64,000 nucleotides of DNA from Paracidovorax valerianellae (GCF_900102625.1 NZ_FMZC01000010.1:62001-126000); one strand, 5' to 3'. Positions 18,611-28,116 are shown, numbered from the stretch's first letter. The notes: generated from the letters alone by a model not told the origin. Translations and numbers: made by a program.

Positions 18611-21334
18611 TCAGTCGGCCAGCGCGCGGGTGACCACCTCGCGCACGTCGTTGGACAGGTCGGGCTTGGCGGCCACCCGCGCAATCGCGTCGCGGGCTGC
18701 GCTGCGGTACGGGTCAGACAGCTTCTTCCAGCGGTCGAGCGCGCGCGCCAGGCGTGCGGCCACCTGCGGGTTCAAGGTGTCCAGTTCCAGCACGCGATCG
18801 GCCCAGAACTGGTAGCCCGCGCCGTCCTGGCGGTGGAAACCACCGGGATTGGCGCTGCAGTAGCTGAAGATCACGCTGCGGGCGCGGTTCGGGTTCTTGA
18901 GGCTGAAGTCAGCGTGCTTCATCAGTTGCTGCACGGCCGCCAGCACCTGGCCGCCGCGGTCGGGCGTGCCCGCCTGCAGCGAGAACCATTTGTCCAGCAC
19001 CAGCGCCTCGTCCTTGAACAGGGCGTGGAACCGCGCCAGCGCCGGCTCGGCCAGCGCATGGCCGCTGTACACCAGCGCCGTGAGCGCGTTGAAGCGGTCG
19101 GTCATGTTGCTGGCGTCCTTGAAGCGCTGATACGCCTTGCCGGGCCAGACGACGTCGCCGCTGGAGCGGGCCGCCAGGCAGAGCATGGACAGCGCCAGGC
19201 CCGACAGCGCGCGGCGGCCGGCCGAGATCGCGTCGGGGCGGTAGGCGCCCGTATCGTGGTGCTGTTCCCAGATGGCTTCCCACTCCGGCTGCAGCGCGAC
19301 GGCGAGTTGCGCCCGCATGGCCTCGCGCACGGCATGCACGCGCTGCGGGTCCACCACGTCGAGTTGCTCGGCGATGTAGCCTTCGGACGGCAGGCTGAGC
19401 ACCAGTTCCTTGAAAGCCGCATCCAGCCAGGGGTGGCGCAGCACACCGCGCATGGCCTCGATGAAGCTGTCGGGAACGATCTTTTGCTCGATATGGCCGT
19501 CTGCCGCCGTATCGATTGCCTCGTCAGCTATTGTTTTGATAGCGATCCGCAAAGCCAGGCGCTGGCCTGCTTCCCAGCGGTTGAAGGCGTCGGTGTCGTT
19601 CGCCAGCAGGGCGAGCAGTTCGTCGTCGCGGTAGTCGATGTCCAGCAGCACGGGCGCGCTGAAGCCGCGCAGCAGCGACGGCACGGGCTGGGAGTCGACG
19701 TTCACGAAGGTGAACGAATGGCTGGGCTCGGTCAGCACCACGGTGCGGTCGGTGCCGCCCGAAGCGGCTTCGCCTTCCATCTGCAGCGGCAGGGCGCTGC
19801 CGTCCGCGCCCAGCAGGCCGAGGGCCACGGGGATCACGGCGGGCTCCTTGAGCGGCTGGCCGGGTGTGGGCGCGAGGCTTTGCGACAGCGTCAGCGTGTA
19901 GGTGCGCGCTGCCGCGTCATACACGCCGGTGGCCTGCAAGCGCGGGGTGCCGGCCTGCGAGTACCAGCGCTTGAACTGGGGCAGCAGCCGCGCCAGATCG
20001 CTGTCCGGATTGGCGTCGGCGATGGCCTGCGCAAAGTCGTCGCAGGTCACGGCCTGGCCGTCATGGCGCTCGAAATACAGCTTCATGCCGCGCGCGAAGC
20101 CTTCACGGCCCACCAGGGTGTGCATCATGCGCACGACCTCGGCACCCTTTTCGTAGATGGTGACGGTGTAGAAGTTGTTGATCTCGACGTAGCTGTCGGG
20201 CCGCACGGGGTGCGCCATCGGGCCGGCGTCTTCGGGGAACTGGGCGGTGCGCAGCACGCGCACGTCTTCGATGCGCTTGACGGCGCGGGCCGAGGGGCTG
20301 CCCGACAGGTCCTGGCTGAATTCCTGGTCGCGAAAGACGGTGAGGCCTTCCTTCAGCGACAGCTGGAACCAGTCGCGGCAGGTCACGCGGTTGCCGGTCC
20401 AGTTGTGGAAGTACTCGTGGCCCACCACGCTTTCGATGTTGGCGAAATCCACATCGGTCGCCGTGGCCTGGCTGGCCAGCACGTACTTCGTGTTGAAGAT
20501 GTTCAGGCCCTTGTTTTCCATCGCGCCCATGTTGAAGTCGCTCGTGGCGACGATCATGAAGCGCTCCAGATCGAGCGGCAGGCCGAAGCGCGCTTCGTCC
20601 CACGCCACGCTGGCCATGAGCGAATTCATCGCGTGCTCGGTCTTTTCCAGGTCGCCCGGGCGCACGTACACCTGCAGCAGGTGGTCGGCGCCGGAGCGCG
20701 CGCGAATGCGCTGCTCGCGCGCCACCAGCTTGCCGGCCACCAGCGCGAACAGGTAGCAGGGCTTCTTGTGCGGGTCTTGCCACTTGGCGAAGTGGCGGGC
20801 GCCGTTCGGGCCGTCGTCCAGCGGGCCGTGCTCGATCAGGTTGCCGTTGGACAGCAGCACCGGGTAGGCGGCCTTGTCGGCGCGCAGCAGCACGGTAAAG
20901 CTGGCCATCACATCGGGACGGTCCAGGAAATAGGTGATGCGCCGAAAGCCCTCGGCTTCGCACTGGGTGAAGAAGGTGCCCTGGCTCACGTACAGGCCCG
21001 ACAGCTGCGTGTTCTTGGCCGGCACGCAGGTGGTGAAGATCTCCAGGTCGAAGGGCTCGTGGCCCTCCGGCAGGTTCTCCAGCACCAGTTGGCCGCCTTC
21101 CAGCTTGAACGACGTGCCGGCGCCGTTGACCAGCACGCGCGCCAGGTTCAGCTCGTCGCCGTCCAGGCGCAGAGGAGCGGCGGGCACATCCGCATTGCGG
21201 CGCACGCGCATCTTGCTGAGCACTCGCGTCTTGGCCGGGTCCAGGTCGAACGTGAGGTCCACCGTGTCGATCCAGAACGCGGGGGCGGTGTAGTCGGCAC
21301 GGTGGATGGCCGTGGCGTGTCCTTCTCTCATCAT
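18611..21334 (-). CDS. pepN: Aminopeptidase N (M1 family)
   Basis: The 907-aa protein carries the substrate motif GAMENKGLN near residue 270 and the zinc motif HEYFHNW near residue 305, with the distal Glu in LKEGLTVFRD. It removes N-terminal residues from peptides in the cytoplasm. Two ATGs in a row (21334, 21331) begin MMREGHATAIHRADY; a longer in-frame opening upstream overlaps prfB and lacks homology. Codons around 19525-19571 are shared with a dispersed-repeat copy. Confidence 0.97.
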   Translation of the reverse strand: MMREGHATAIHRADYTAPAFWIDTVDLTFDLDPAKTRVLSKMRVRRNADVPAAPLRLDGDELNLARVLVNGAGTSFKLEGGQLVLENLPEGHEPFDLEIFTTCVPAKNTQLSGLYVSQGTFFTQCEAEGFRRITYFLDRPDVMASFTVLLRADKAAYPVLLSNGNLIEHGPLDDGPNGARHFAKWQDPHKKPCYLFALVAGKLVAREQRIRARSGADHLLQVYVRPGDLEKTEHAMNSLMASVAWDEARFGLPLDLERFMIVATSDFNMGAMENKGLNIFNTKYVLASQATATDVDFANIESVVGHEYFHNWTGNRVTCRDWFQLSLKEGLTVFRDQEFSQDLSGSPSARAVKRIEDVRVLRTAQFPEDAGPMAHPVRPDSYVEINNFYTVTIYEKGAEVVRMMHTLVGREGFARGMKLYFERHDGQAVTCDDFAQAIADANPDSDLARLLPQFKRWYSQAGTPRLQATGVYDAAARTYTLTLSQSLAPTPGQPLKEPAVIPVALGLLGADGSALPLQMEGEAASGGTDRTVVLTEPSHSFTFVNVDSQPVPSLLRGFSAPVLLDIDYRDDELLALLANDTDAFNRWEAGQRLALRIAIKTIADEAIDTAADGHIEQKIVPDSFIEAMRGVLRHPWLDAAFKELVLSLPSEGYIAEQLDVVDPQRVHAVREAMRAQLAVALQPEWEAIWEQHHDTGAYRPDAISAGRRALSGLALSMLCLAARSSGDVVWPGKAYQRFKDASNMTDRFNALTALVYSGHALAEPALARFHALFKDEALVLDKWFSLQAGTPDRGGQVLAAVQQLMKHADFSLKNPNRARSVIFSYCSANPGGFHRQDGAGYQFWADRVLELDTLNPQVAARLARALDRWKKLSDPYRSAARDAIARVAAKPDLSNDVREVVTRALAD
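19525..19571 (+). repeat. Dispersed element, copy 3 (degenerate), inside pepN
   Basis: GCTATTGTTTTGATAGC, 15 nt, then GCGCTGGCCTGC. The left box is almost identical to the intergenic copy at 30512; the spacing is 5 nt shorter than in the other copies. It encodes part of pepN on the opposite strand without a frame break. Confidence 0.5.
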
Positions 21335-21356
21335 GGCTTGGGGCTTTCCGGGCGCA

Positions 21357-22461
21357 TTACACGCCCTGCTTGAGGGAGGCTTCGATGAAGGCGTCGAGAT
21401 CGCCGTCCAGCACCTTCTGGGTGGCGGAGATTTCGACGTTGGTGCGCAGATCCTTGATGCGGCTGTTGTCCAGCACGTAGCTGCGGATCTGGTGGCCCCA
21501 GCCGACATCGGTCTTGGTGTCTTCCAGCTTTTGCTGCTCTTCCTGGCGCTTGCGCATCTCGAAGTCGTACAGGCGCGAGCGAAGGCGCTGCCATGCCACA
21601 TCGCGGTTGCTGTGCTGGCTGCGGCCATCTTGGCACTGAACGACGATGCCGGTCGGAATGTGCGTCAAACGCACGGCCGAATCGGTCTTGTTGATGTGCT
21701 GCCCGCCGGCGCCGCTGGCGCGGAAGGTGTCGGTGCGCACGTCGGCCGGATTGATGTCGATCTGGATCGAATCATCGATTTCCGGGTACACGAACAGGCT
21801 GGCGAAGCTGGTGTGGCGGCCGCCGGACGAATCGAACGGGCTCTTGCGCACCAGGCGGTGCACGCCGGTTTCGGTGCGCAGCAGGCCATAGGCGTACTCG
21901 CCCTCGATCTTGATGGTGGCGCTCTTGATGCCGGCGACGTCGCCCGGCGTTTCGTCTTCCACCGTGGTCTTGAAGCCCTTACGCTCGGCGTACTTCAGGT
22001 ACTGGCGCAGCAGCATGCCGGCCCAATCGCAGGCTTCGGTGCCGCCGGCGCCGGCCTGGATGTCCACGAAGCAGTTGAGCGGATCGGCCTCGTTGCTGAA
22101 CATGCGGCGGAATTCGAGCAGCTCGATCTCGGGCTTGAGCTTGGCGGTCTCGGCCTCGATGGTGGCCAGGCCGTCCTCATCGCCTTCTTCCTTGCTCATG
22201 TCGAAGAGCTCGGTGTTGTCGGCCAGCTCGCGCGTGAGCTTATCCAGCGTGAGCACCACGCCGTCCAGGCTCTTCTTTTCCTTGCCCAGTTCCTGGGCCT
22301 TCTTCGGGTCGTTCCAGACCGTCGGGTCTTCCAGCGACGCGTTTACCGTGCGCAGGCGTTCGAATTTGGCATCGAAGTCAAAGATACCTCCGTAACTCTT
22401 GCGTGCGCACGGTCAGGTCGGAGAGGGTGTTGCCGATGAGGTTGATACGTTCTGCGTCCAT
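21357..22461 (-). CDS. prfB: Peptide chain release factor 2 (programmed +1 frameshift)
   Basis: Translation starts at ATG 22461 ([18 protein letters not shown]), reaches CTT TGA after 27 codons, shifts +1 and continues in the next frame from 22379, for 367 aa in all. The second part has the SPF stop-codon recognition tripeptide ([10 protein letters not shown]) and the GGQ catalytic loop ([13 protein letters not shown]). RF2 reads UGA and UAA. The in-frame UGA makes production self-limiting. It lies 22 bp upstream of pepN. Confidence 0.97.
22377..22392 (-). promoter_or_regulatory. prfB programmed frameshift site
   Basis: On the minus strand CGGAGG TAT CTT TGA C: an internal Shine-Dalgarno-like hexamer three nucleotides before the slippery CTT codon and the in-frame UGA followed by C. 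This is the canonical RF2 autoregulatory arrangement; low RF2 lets the ribosome slip +1. Confidence 0.95.
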
Positions 22462-22594
22462 GGTGCGTGTCCTGAGTGTTCGTTGGAATAACCGGCGATT
22501 TTCTCATGCGATGCCGCGCTGGCCTTCCAATGTCCCCTGACGGGGCGCAGGTCGCCGCCCGGCGCCTGTTTGATCCTGGCAATCCGGAAAGTGG

Positions 22595-22650
22595 ATCATC
22601 AAAAATGATAGCGATGTTCCCTAGAGGAATATGCGCTGGAGGCCTTTTTC
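22595..22650 (+). repeat. Dispersed ~50-bp element, copy 4, between prfB and the hydrolase gene
   Basis: ATCATCAAAAATGATAGC, 20 nt, GCGCTGGAGGCCTTTTT. It lies in the prfB upstream region and its right end overlaps the last bases of the neighbouring hydrolase gene. The rest of this intergenic stretch shows nothing clear. Confidence 0.65.
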
Positions 22651-23593
22651 ATTCGGAATCGCTCAGGAACTTCTCGATCAGCGCGGCCACCGCCTGCGGC
22701 TGGTCGTGGTGCAGCATGTGGCCCGCGTCCTGGACCACCGCCGTGCGGCAGTCGCGCACATGGTGCAGGCGGGCGTGGTATTCGTCGAGGTCGTAGCGGT
22801 CTTTCCACCACAGGCCCATGCTGTCGTCGCTGGCCTCGACGGCCAGCGTGGGCGCGGTGATGGCGGCGTACATCGCCAGCGCTTCCTCCACGCGGTAGAT
22901 CTGCGAACTGGTGATCTTGTGCGCAGCGTCGCCGAGGATTCGCCACTGGCCCTGCGCGTCGGGCTCGGCCCACTGCCGGGCCAGCCAGGCGGCCTTGTCG
23001 GCGGACAGGCGCGGGTTGGTCTTGATGAGGCGCTGTGCGACGCCGTCCGCACTGTCGTAGCCCCGCAGCGATTTTTCGCCGCGCTCCAGCGCGCGGAGCT
23101 CGTCCATCCACTGGGCGTAGCGCTTGGGCGCCTGGTCCGGCGTGGTGGCCGGCAGGCCGAAGCCTTCCAGGTTGACCAGCCGCCGGATGCGCCCGGGCCG
23201 CACGCCGGCATAGGCCATGCACACGTTGCCGCCCATGCTATGGCCGACCAGATCGACTGGCTGGCCTGGGGCGTAGTAGTCCAGCAGGTGGTCCAGATCG
23301 GCCAGGTAGTCGGGGAACACGTAGTGGTCGCAGGGCGTCGGCATGCGGCTCAGGCCGAAGCCGCGCCAGTCGGCGGCGATGACGGGGCGGCCGGCGAAGA
23401 AATCCTCAGACAGCGCGTCCACCACGAACTGGTACGAGGCGCCGACGTCCATCCAGCCGTGCATCAGGACCAGGAGCGGCCTGTCGGGCGATGGCAGCGA
23501 GGCGGGCGCATCGGCATTCCAGCGGCGGACGTGGTACTGCAGGGTGCGGATGGGGACGAATTCGCTGTGCGAAGCGCGGACGGGCTGGTACAT
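22649..23593 (-). CDS. Alpha/beta hydrolase
   Basis: The 314-aa protein has the hydrolase fold: oxyanion loop VLMHGWMDVG, nucleophile elbow GHSMGGN, a late acid region around EASDDSMG and the catalytic His in QDAGHMLHHDQP. No signal peptide is seen. Substrate cannot be deduced; relatives include esterases and epoxide or haloalkane hydrolases. It is the first gene upstream of prfB on the minus strand, separated by the dispersed repeat. Confidence 0.88.
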   Translation of the reverse strand: MYQPVRASHSEFVPIRTLQYHVRRWNADAPASLPSPDRPLLVLMHGWMDVGASYQFVVDALSEDFFAGRPVIAADWRGFGLSRMPTPCDHYVFPDYLADLDHLLDYYAPGQPVDLVGHSMGGNVCMAYAGVRPGRIRRLVNLEGFGLPATTPDQAPKRYAQWMDELRALERGEKSLRGYDSADGVAQRLIKTNPRLSADKAAWLARQWAEPDAQGQWRILGDAAHKITSSQIYRVEEALAMYAAITAPTLAVEASDDSMGLWWKDRYDLDEYHARLHHVRDCRTAVVQDAGHMLHHDQPQAVAALIEKFLSDSE

Positions 23594-23698
23594 CGGGCGA
23601 TTATTTGCTCGCCGCGCGGCTCAGTCAGTCAAGGCAGGGACAAAGCGGGCCGGCCGGGGCGATGCGGTGGTGCGGCGGCTGATCGCCTCACGTTTTCG

Positions 23699-24640
23699 TT
23701 ACGCCGCCCGCTTGCGTGATCGCGAGGCGGGTGGAGCCTCCGGGGAGGGCGCGGAGGACCGCGGCTTTGCCGCGCTCTTTTTCGTGGCCGCCGAGGGCGA
23801 TGCGGTCGCCGCCGCTTTCAAAGGCGCGCGCTTCCTGGCCGCGGCGGCTGGTTGGGCCGCGCGCTTTTTCACCGGCACATCCACCGGCACCACGGCCACG
23901 CCGGCATCGCCGTAGCGCACCTGGCAGCGCTCGCAGAAATCCGAACGCCGGTTCGTTTTGCCGAGCTTGGCATGGTGCAGCGGAATCTGGCAACGCGGGC
24001 ACGTGGTCTGGCGGTGGGCCTGCCAGTGCTGCTTGAGGACGAATTGCTTCTTCCATTCCAGAAACTCGAACGCATACTGCCGCGCCTGTTCGACCAGCGA
24101 TCGCAGCACGGGGGCCGGCAGCGCGCCCATAGTGGACAGCGGATGCACGCGGATGCGAAACAGCACCTCGTTCTTGATGATGTTGCCCACGCCGGCAAAC
24201 ACGTCCTGGTCCAGCAGGGCGTCGCAGGCCAGCAGGTCGGGCCGCGCCCGCAGGCGCTTTCGGGCAAGGGCCGGGTCCCACTGGTCGGACATGACGTCGG
24301 CGTGCCAGTCGTACACCGAGTCCAGCGGCGCCTCGATGAACTGCAGCGAGCTGGTGTAGAAATTCAGCTCGTCGCCGCCTGAAAATCCCAGCGACAGCCG
24401 CGCGGGCATGTCCTTGCGCTCGTTGATGCGGTAGGTGCCGAACAGCAGAAAGTGCACCCGCAGCGCCAGGCCGTCCAGTTCGAGCAGAAAGTGCTTGCCC
24501 CAACTGCGCACGGCCACGATGCGCCGGCCCACCAGCCGGTCCTTGTCCAGGCGGGTGTTGCCTTCCACGCGCTCGATGGTGCGGCCTTCGAACGGCTTCG
24601 CGGCCTGTTTCAGAATCACGATGGACGGGCCTTCGGGCAT
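23699..24640 (-). CDS. Fpg/Nei family DNA glycosylase with basic C-terminal tail
   Basis: The 313-aa protein starts MPEGPSIVILKQAAK; the Pro after Met is the Schiff-base nucleophile and Glu3 the partner. The H2TH region includes DQDVFAGVGNIIKNEVLF, and a zinc finger is formed by CPRC and CERC near the end of the fold. It excises oxidised bases and nicks the strand. After about residue 255 comes an Ala/Lys/Pro-rich tail of roughly 55 residues, absent from typical Nei. The start at 24640 fixes the essential MPEGP; longer openings would bury it. Confidence 0.92.
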   Translation of the reverse strand: MPEGPSIVILKQAAKPFEGRTIERVEGNTRLDKDRLVGRRIVAVRSWGKHFLLELDGLALRVHFLLFGTYRINERKDMPARLSLGFSGGDELNFYTSSLQFIEAPLDSVYDWHADVMSDQWDPALARKRLRARPDLLACDALLDQDVFAGVGNIIKNEVLFRIRVHPLSTMGALPAPVLRSLVEQARQYAFEFLEWKKQFVLKQHWQAHRQTTCPRCQIPLHHAKLGKTNRRSDFCERCQVRYGDAGVAVVPVDVPVKKRAAQPAAAARKRAPLKAAATASPSAATKKSAAKPRSSAPSPEAPPASRSRKRAA

Positions 24641-24716
24641 GGGGCGCTCTCGCTGCGTGAACGGGGAAAATCCATTATTCTGCCCAGCCCATTCGCAGTT
24701 TGTAGGTCTTCTCCCC

Positions 24717-25778
24717 ATGCAAAAAATCACATTGGGCGCCAGCGCGCTCCAGGTCACGCCCATCTGCCTGGGCACCATGACGTTCGGCGAACAGGTGGAC
24801 GAACCCACGGCCCACGCCATCCTCGACCGCTCGCTGGAGCGGGGCGTGAACTTCATCGACACCGCCGAGATGTATGCCGTGCCCGCCCGCGCCGAGACCT
24901 ATGGCGCCACCGAAACCATCATCGGTCGCTGGTTCGCCAGCCGCCCCGGGGCCCGTGAAAAGACCGTGCTCGCCACCAAGGTGGCGGGCCCCTCGCGCGG
25001 CATGCCGTGGGTGCGTGAAGGCAAGGGCATGACCCCGGCCGACATCGTGGCCTCGTGCGACGCCAGCCTCAAGCGCCTGCAGACCGACGTGATCGACCTC
25101 TACCAGATCCACTGGCCCGAGCGCCACGTGCCGGCCTTCGGCACGCTGTATTACGACCCCGCCAAGGAAACCTCGGCTACGCCGATCCATGACCAGCTCC
25201 AGGCGCTGGCCGGGCTGGTGAAGGCGGGCAAGGTGCGGGCCATCGGCCTGTCCAACGAAACGCCCTACGGCGTGCACGAATTCGTGCGGCTGGCCGAGCA
25301 GCACGGCCTGCCGCGCGTGGCGACGGTGCAGAACCCGTACTGCCTCATCAACCGCACCTGGGAAAACGGCATGGACGAAACCTGCCACCGCCTGGGCGTG
25401 TCGCTGCTGGCGTATTCGCCACTGGGTTTCGGGCTGCTGACCGGCAAGTACGACGCCAGCGGCACCACCGGCGCCGATGCCCCGAAGGGCGCGCGCATCG
25501 CCAGCTACGAATCGGTGCGCAAGCAGCGCTGGGGCCGGCCCGAGGCGCTGGAAGCCTCCCGCCGCTACAACGCCCTGGCGCGCGAGCATGGCCTCACGCC
25601 CACGCAGATGGCGCTCGCCTTTTGCTACACCAAGTGGCAGGTGGCCAGCACGATCATCGGCGTGACCTCGCTCGCCCAGCTCGACGAAGACCTGGACGCC
25701 TGGGGCACCACTCTCTCGCCCGAACTGCTGGCGGCCATCGACGCGGTCCGCTGGGAGTTGCGAGACCCGGCCCTGTGA
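24717..25778 (+). CDS. Aldo/keto reductase (Tas-type)
   Basis: The 353-aa TIM-barrel enzyme begins MQKITLGASALQVTPICLGT and has FIDTAEMY with the catalytic Asp and Tyr, LATKVAG with the Lys, and YQIHWPERH with the His. The C-terminal NADPH site includes SPLGFGLLTGKY. Tas-type members reduce aldehydes and ketones; the natural substrate is unknown. It is divergent from the glycosylase gene and its stop overlaps the next start by 4 bp. Confidence 0.92.
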   Translation: MQKITLGASALQVTPICLGTMTFGEQVDEPTAHAILDRSLERGVNFIDTAEMYAVPARAETYGATETIIGRWFASRPGAREKTVLATKVAGPSRGMPWVREGKGMTPADIVASCDASLKRLQTDVIDLYQIHWPERHVPAFGTLYYDPAKETSATPIHDQLQALAGLVKAGKVRAIGLSNETPYGVHEFVRLAEQHGLPRVATVQNPYCLINRTWENGMDETCHRLGVSLLAYSPLGFGLLTGKYDASGTTGADAPKGARIASYESVRKQRWGRPEALEASRRYNALAREHGLTPTQMALAFCYTKWQVASTIIGVTSLAQLDEDLDAWGTTLSPELLAAIDAVRWELRDPAL

Positions 25779-26278
25779 GCAAGAAGGGCGCCAAGGCCGC
25801 CCATGTGAGCGAAACCCCGGCCACCCAGTGGCTGCGGCGCCAGGGCGTGCCGTTCACCGAGCACCCGTATGACTATGTGGAGCATGGTGGCACTGCGCAC
25901 AGCGCGGCCAGCCTGGGCCTGGACGAACACGTCGTCGTCAAGACGCTGGTGATGCAGGACCAGGACGCCAAGCCCCTCATCGTGCTGATGCACGGCGACC
26001 GCAAGGTGTCCACCAAAAACCTCGCGCGGCAGATCGGCGCGAAGTCGGTTGAACCCTGCCAGCCCGAGGTGGCCAGCCGCCACAGCGGCTATCTGGTGGG
26101 CGGCACCTCGCCGTTCGGCACGCGGCGCGACATGCCGGTGTACATCGAGGAGTCCATCCTGGCGCTGCCGCGCATCGCCATCAACGGCGGGCGCCGGGGC
26201 TTTCTGGTGCAGATCGATCCGCAGGTGTGCGTGCAGCAGCTCGGTGCCAAACCGGTGCAGTGCGCGCTGGCAGAATAG
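25775..26278 (+). CDS. ybaK: YbaK-type Cys-tRNA(Pro)/aminoacyl-tRNA deacylase
   Basis: The 167-aa protein belongs to the YbaK/ProX editing-domain family, with VVKTLVMQD, HGDRKVSTKNLARQIG and GYLVGGTSPFGTR. It hydrolyses mischarged Cys-tRNA(Pro) in trans. The GTG at 25775 overlaps the preceding stop (GTGA), pointing to translational coupling; a second GTG at 25805 is possible. A strong hairpin follows the stop. Confidence 0.92.
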   Translation: MSKKGAKAAHVSETPATQWLRRQGVPFTEHPYDYVEHGGTAHSAASLGLDEHVVVKTLVMQDQDAKPLIVLMHGDRKVSTKNLARQIGAKSVEPCQPEVASRHSGYLVGGTSPFGTRRDMPVYIEESILALPRIAINGGRRGFLVQIDPQVCVQQLGAKPVQCALAE

Positions 26279-26301
26279 GCCGCCCCGCCGAACCGGCGCC
26301 A

Positions 26302-26336
26302 CGCGGCGGGTGCCCGCCCACGGGGCACCCGCCGCG
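26302..26336 (+). other. Perfect 14-bp GC-rich hairpin between ybaK and plsY
   Basis: CGCGGCGGGTGCCC (26302-26315) pairs exactly with 26323-26336 around a 7-nt loop. It begins 23 bp after the ybaK stop. There is no T tract, so it may be a Rho-assisted terminator or an mRNA-stabilising structure. Confidence 0.6.
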
Positions 26337-26362
26337 CTTGCATCCCTGAAGGAATTCCTACC

Positions 26363-26992
26363 TTGACCACTGTTTATAGCCTCCTGGCCACCGTGGCCGC
26401 CTACCTGCTCGGTTCGCTGTCGTTCGCCGTCATCGTAAGCCGCACCATGGGCCTGAACGATCCGCGCACCTATGGCAGCAAGAACCCCGGCGCCACCAAC
26501 GTGCTGCGTTCCGGCTCCAAGGCCGCCGCCGTGATCACGCTGCTGCTGGACGCCGTCAAGGGCTGGCTGCCCGTGGTGCTGGTGCAGGCCTTCGGCAAGC
26601 CCTACGGCCTGGAAGACGGCACCGTGGCGCTGGTGGGCCTGGCGGCGTTCCTCGGCCACCTGTGGCCGGTGTTCTTCCGATTCGAAGGCGGCAAGGGCGT
26701 GGCCACGGCGCTGGGCGTGCTGGTGGGCATCAGCCCCTGGCTGGGCCTGGCCACGCTGCTGACCTGGGTGATCATCGCGTTCTTCTTTCGCTACTCGTCG
26801 CTGGCCTCGCTGGCCGCGGCGGTGTTCGCGCCGCTCTATTACGTGCTCTTTGGCGGGGTGCTCTGGTACACCGATGCGACCATCGGCGTGTCCATCGCCG
26901 CCATGTCGGCGTTGCTGGTGTGGCGCCACCGCGAGAACATCCGCCGCCTCATGGCCGGCACCGAATCCCGGCTGGGCAAGAAGAAGTCCTGA
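26363..26992 (+). CDS. plsY: Acyl-phosphate:glycerol-3-phosphate acyltransferase
   Basis: The 209-aa inner-membrane protein has at least five hydrophobic helices and the three PlsY loops, seen as [29 protein letters not shown] and [21 protein letters not shown]. It makes lysophosphatidic acid from acyl-phosphate, starting phospholipid synthesis. The start is TTG at 26363, preceded by GAAGGAATT; no ATG fits the conserved N terminus. Confidence 0.96.
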   Translation: MTTVYSLLATVAAYLLGSLSFAVIVSRTMGLNDPRTYGSKNPGATNVLRSGSKAAAVITLLLDAVKGWLPVVLVQAFGKPYGLEDGTVALVGLAAFLGHLWPVFFRFEGGKGVATALGVLVGISPWLGLATLLTWVIIAFFFRYSSLASLAAAVFAPLYYVLFGGVLWYTDATIGVSIAAMSALLVWRHRENIRRLMAGTESRLGKKKS

Positions 26993-27096
26993 GCGGGCGG
27001 GGCAGCCGCCCCAGGCCGCGGTGCCGCAATGTTGCGGTGTTGCGGTGCGCGCAGCCCCTCTGACCAGGGATGAATTGAAGCGATCAGGCGCCCGGC

Positions 27097-28116
27097 TCAG
27101 GGCCGGCCGGGCGTGTTCACCAAGCCCATCAACCCGCTGCTGTGCTGCGCCGCGTAGTGGCCCAGGCGCACCAGCGTGCGGTGGTTGAGCTCCACCTTCA
27201 CCGCCGGCCGCGCCACGGCCGACTGGATGCGCGGCTTGCCGGCCGCGGTCTGGTGCAGGCGCGGCTGGGCCAGTTGCTCGCCTTCGCGGTCCAGCAGGCT
27301 GGCCACCAGGGGCGAATTCACCTTTTCACTGCGGCGCAGCACCAGCGCCGTCTCACCGTTGTCCAGCCGCACGAAGGTGCCGGGCGGGCACAGGCCCACG
27401 GCGCGCACCAGCGCGTAGCTGACCTCGTCGCGCCGGTCCACGTCCTGGCCGACGATGGCGCGCACCGAATCGGTGGCGCTGCGGCCGGCGCGCGATTTGC
27501 GCGGGCTGATCATTGCCGCATAGCGGTCGATGGTGCCCAGGATGCGGCTGAGGCGCTCTTCAGCGACCATGCCGGCCAATGGCTGCGCCTCGCCCAGCGG
27601 CACATGGTGCTGGCCGACGACGTCCAGCCAGAGCGGGTCCTTGACCTCCAGCTGCTCCAGCAGGGTCATGCTTTTGCCCGGGTGCGATTCGATGGCTTCC
27701 TGCTGCGCCGGACTGGGCCGCTCGCGCTGGCCGGCCAGTTCGTCCTGCAGCGCGGTCATGCCGATGTTCATGGTGATGGCGGCGCGCACCAGGCTGTCGC
27801 GCTCCAGGGACGGCAATTGCAGCTCTTGCGCCAGGATGTGGCACAGCGTGCCGCACACCAGCGCATGCGAGGCGCTGTAGCCCACGGTGGAGGTCGCGGC
27901 CAGCTGGAACATCAGGTACAGCGCCGCGTCGATGTCGTGCGCCACCAGGTCCTGCAGCCAGCGGTCGCACTGGCGCACCTTGGCCGGAAAGTCATGCACC
28001 TGCATCGGCCGCGAGAGCAGCACCGACAGTGCCGATTCGAGGTCCGACCACAGCCCGAGCAGGTCTTCGTATTCGCTGTCGGTCGGCTCGCTGCCGGCGG
28101 GATGGCTCATGGGCAT
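27097..28116 (-). CDS. Degenerate HD-GYP domain protein
   Basis: The 339-aa soluble protein resembles HD-GYP cyclic-di-GMP phosphodiesterases in layout: ASHALVCGTLCHILAQEL, then a helix where the HD pair should stand but reads MNIGM, then ESHPGKSMTLL, VVGQHHVPLGEAQPL (HH kept, GYP changed) and DRYAAMISPRKSRAG. The loss of the central HD pair suggests impaired metal binding. Possible roles are c-di-GMP sensing or protein binding. It is convergent with plsY; an inverted repeat (27089-27113) spans its stop. The start could also be the ATG two codons later. Confidence 0.7.
   Translation of the reverse strand: MPMSHPAGSEPTDSEYEDLLGLWSDLESALSVLLSRPMQVHDFPAKVRQCDRWLQDLVAHDIDAALYLMFQLAATSTVGYSASHALVCGTLCHILAQELQLPSLERDSLVRAAITMNIGMTALQDELAGQRERPSPAQQEAIESHPGKSMTLLEQLEVKDPLWLDVVGQHHVPLGEAQPLAGMVAEERLSRILGTIDRYAAMISPRKSRAGRSATDSVRAIVGQDVDRRDEVSYALVRAVGLCPPGTFVRLDNGETALVLRRSEKVNSPLVASLLDREGEQLAQPRLHQTAAGKPRIQSAVARPAVKVELNHRTLVRLGHYAAQHSSGLMGLVNTPGRP

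Noticed and set aside
17654-21373. A 1239-aa open frame on the plus strand opposite fbp and pepN
   Set aside because: It is the mirror of GC-rich codon bias in two well-supported genes; it is rich in His, Gln, Val and Ala with no domain.
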